Shown here one piece after another: positions 39,280 through 40,937 of a DNA stretch of 40,937 bases; the stretch's first letter is position 1; every line of letters begins with the position of its first letter. The stretch is taken from the NCBI RefSeq assembly GCF_031181185.1, contig NZ_JAPSKZ010000010.1, positions 1-40,937 of the forward strand, in the 5' to 3' direction. The stretch comes from Phenylobacterium sp. GTDB lineage: Bacteria; Pseudomonadota; Alphaproteobacteria; Caulobacterales; Caulobacteraceae. Under the pieces are notes generated by a model that was not told the DNA's origin, did no database searches, and saw only the letters and a program-made list of their open reading frames with translations. The position numbers and the translations under genes are program-made.

Positions 39280-39942
39280 TCAGGAAGGCTCACTCTTCAC
39301 GTCGCCGCGACGCATCATGCGACGGTGAGCGAACCATCGCGCCACGGCTGCGCGTCGCTGTGCGTCGGCGCCGGTGTAGGCATGCCGTAAGGAGCCAGCG
39401 TCGATGCGCAGCGTCACGCGCTCAGACATGCTGTCTATGGGGTTCAGGAGGGTGTGCAAACGGCGGTGTAGGCGGCTTCCCGCTTCATACGGTTCTTCGT
39501 GGAGAGGTTGTTGTCCCATCGCGCTGAGATCGTCTCGCACGGTCCGTAGGACGATGAGGGTGCGCCCAACCAGGTCAAGCACGTCTGCTGCCGTGGTGCG
39601 CTGAAGCATCAACTCCAGCGTCATGATGCTCGCGTCTATGGTCCGGGCATGGCCGCTGAGCTTGGCGCCGTCCAACCTGCCCGAATTGGCAATTGGCTGA
39701 AGCCAGTCATACAAGCGCGTCACCGCTGAGAGGGCGATTTCACAGGCCTCGGCTGCCTGAGCCGTGGCTTCGTCCGCAGCCTTGGAGGCTGCTCTTTCTT
39801 GCCGGCGGGGGACGTGAAGCGCCGTCCACACCACGGCCGCGTTCACGACGACGCCGAGAAAGGCCGCGACCACACCGGGCAAGGCTGCGTCCGCCTGCCG
39901 AACCGCAGCTATTGTCGAAATAAGTTCTTCGCTTCCGCCCAC
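39280..39942 (-). CDS. membrane-anchored helical protein of unknown function
   Basis: About 220 residues from GTG 39942, preceded by a G-rich Shine-Dalgarno-like stretch; ATG 40011 would add 23 residues without a ribosome-binding site. One membrane helix (PGVVAAFLGVVVNAAVVWTA) lies near the N-terminus, followed by a basic patch (PRRQER) and a long, mainly helical cytoplasmic domain, with VTRLYDWLQPIANSGRLDGA and TIDASIMTLELMLQRTTAAD. It ends RRGDVKSEPS. I do not recognise it. It diverges from the terminase-like gene. Confidence 0.6.
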   Translation of the reverse strand: MGGSEELISTIAAVRQADAALPGVVAAFLGVVVNAAVVWTALHVPRRQERAASKAADEATAQAAEACEIALSAVTRLYDWLQPIANSGRLDGAKLSGHARTIDASIMTLELMLQRTTAADVLDLVGRTLIVLRTVRDDLSAMGQQPLHEEPYEAGSRLHRRLHTLLNPIDSMSERVTLRIDAGSLRHAYTGADAQRRAAVARWFAHRRMMRRGDVKSEPS

Positions 39943-40122
39943 AGTTCCCCCCGGAAGGCCAATGCCTGTGCGCAATGAACGCGCCGTGCGGAGGGGGCAA
40001 GCTGTTCCCATTTTGTTCTTGACTTGCGCGCGCGTTTGTGGGAGGATTGCGGCAGCGTGCGGAGGTGCGGCCGGTGGGCCCCTTGCCGCGCTTTCCGAAC
40101 ATCATCACGACGAGGATTGGCG

Positions 40123-40923
40123 ATGGCCAAGGGCAAGCGGCGTCCGCTGTGGCGGGCGCCGGCGGCGGACGGCCGCCGTGTGTATGTGCGCTATTCGGCC
40201 GAGCTGGCGGTGCGGCTGCTGGAGCGGATCGCGGCGGGCGAGCTGGTCTACCGGATCTGCCAGGAGCCGGGGATGCCGACGCCCGAGGCGATCTCGAAAT
40301 GGGCGCGCGAGAAGCCGGACTTCGCCGAGGCGCTGCGGGCGGCGCGGACGCAGGGCGGGCGGCCCTGCGGGGTGCGGGGGCAGCCGTTCGGCCTGTGCGA
40401 GGCGACCGCCCAGGCGATCTTCGAGCGGCTGTGCGAGGGGGAGAGCCTGACGAAGATCGGGGCGGACCCGGCGATGCCCTCGCTCTCGACGATCTTCTAC
40501 TGGCGCCGGCGCTTCCCCGAGTTCGAGGAGGCGGTGCAGACCGGCAAGCGCATCCAGGCCGAGATGTGGGCCGACAAGGGCTGGGAGCTGGCCGAGGCGG
40601 CGACGCCGCAGACGGCCTATGCGGTCGAGGTGCAGCTGAAGCAGCTGCGCTGGATGGCGGGGGTGAACGCGCCGAAGGTCTATCGGATCAAGCCGGTGGA
40701 GCCCGACGTCCCGCAGGAGAAGCTCGACATCCTGATGCGCATCTTCAAGATCGAAGAGGACCCGGTGACCGGCAAGGAGCGGGTGGTCGCCTATTGCCCG
40801 AACCCGGACACCGGCGCCGTCGAGCGCGAGGATGTCACGCGCTGGCGGCCCGGGCCGAACCAGATCCCGATGCCGGGCGGCGGCATGCGGTGGGCGCCGC
40901 CGCCGCCGGAGGAGAAGGGCTAG
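40123..40923 (+). CDS. phage terminase small subunit-like DNA-binding protein
   Basis: 266 residues from ATG 40123 (GAGGA upstream). It contains two helix-turn-helix units of the Sf6/Gp1 small-terminase type: LLERIAAGELVYRICQEPGM then PTPEAISKWAREKPDFAEAL, and IFERLCEGESLTKIGADPAM then PSLSTIFYWRRRFPEFEEAV. The second is followed by the family's helical QIKQLRWMAGVNAPKVY-type tail (here LKQLRWMAGVNAPKVYRIKP). Small terminases select phage DNA for packaging. A Pro/Gly-rich C-terminus ends the protein 14 bases before the window edge. It may mark a prophage remnant or phage-derived regulator; the next gene is outside the window. Confidence 0.8.
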   Translation: MAKGKRRPLWRAPAADGRRVYVRYSAELAVRLLERIAAGELVYRICQEPGMPTPEAISKWAREKPDFAEALRAARTQGGRPCGVRGQPFGLCEATAQAIFERLCEGESLTKIGADPAMPSLSTIFYWRRRFPEFEEAVQTGKRIQAEMWADKGWELAEAATPQTAYAVEVQLKQLRWMAGVNAPKVYRIKPVEPDVPQEKLDILMRIFKIEEDPVTGKERVVAYCPNPDTGAVEREDVTRWRPGPNQIPMPGGGMRWAPPPPEEKG

Positions 40924-40937
40924 GGCAATAGGCGACC

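Overview
The window looks like chromosomal DNA from a Caulobacterales-type alphaproteobacterium (Caulobacter, Phenylobacterium or a relative). Evidence: very high GC with strong third-position bias; a CcrM-type GANTC methyltransferase next to rnhB; a CtrA-like TTAA-N7-TTAA box ahead of the DUF1134/eipA gene and a near-match ahead of ccrM; a split b/b' ATP synthase F0 operon; and two-subunit glycine decarboxylase genes behind a tandem glycine riboswitch. I made no database search. Family names rest on motifs I can read.

Layout. 1-2.3 kb: a 42-aa membrane peptide overlapped by a 25-bp inverted repeat at the window edge, a small Cys-rich protein, and lepA (minus). 2.9-8.35 kb: one very large autotransporter adhesin reading frame, broken by an in-frame TGA and a one-base deletion. 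8.5-10 kb: a 51-aa peptide, a GNAT acetyltransferase and a small exported protein. 10-13 kb: eipA with its CtrA box, convergent with a dihydroorotase/GT9 glycosyltransferase pair. 13-19.9 kb: YgfZ-like protein, tag, rnhB, an MHYT-sensor hybrid kinase, ccrM and an MFS transporter. 19.9-26.4 kb: mutY, a DUF721/DciA-like protein, two tandem DsbA-type thioredoxin-fold proteins, and smc. 26.5-29.2 kb: atpI-atpB-atpE-atpG(b')-atpF. 29.2-34.5 kb: a small membrane protein, then the gcvT-gcvH-gcvPA-gcvPB operon (minus) with its riboswitch. 34.6-40.9 kb: accessory DNA.

Most of the first 34 kb is core housekeeping: translation fidelity (lepA), DNA repair (tag, mutY), RNA/DNA hybrid removal (rnhB), cell-cycle methylation (ccrM), chromosome organisation (smc), energy conversion (F0) and one-carbon metabolism (gcv). 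Two cell-cycle-linked genes carry CtrA-like boxes in front of them.

From about 35.5 kb the character changes. Base composition drops, gaps widen and genes become unfamiliar: a zinc-ribbon DUF4145 protein, a tRNA-Ser-like 3' fragment followed by a hairpin, a tightly coupled two-gene unit (285-aa soluble protein plus 160-aa four-helix membrane protein), a possible 30-aa membrane microprotein, a lipoprotein between two diverged copies of a ~155-bp repeat, a one-helix membrane protein and a phage terminase-small-subunit-like protein with two helix-turn-helix units. The two-gene unit resembles the soluble-sensor plus small-membrane-effector layout of RexA/RexB and is the best candidate here for an undescribed system, probably anti-phage. 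That function is inference only.
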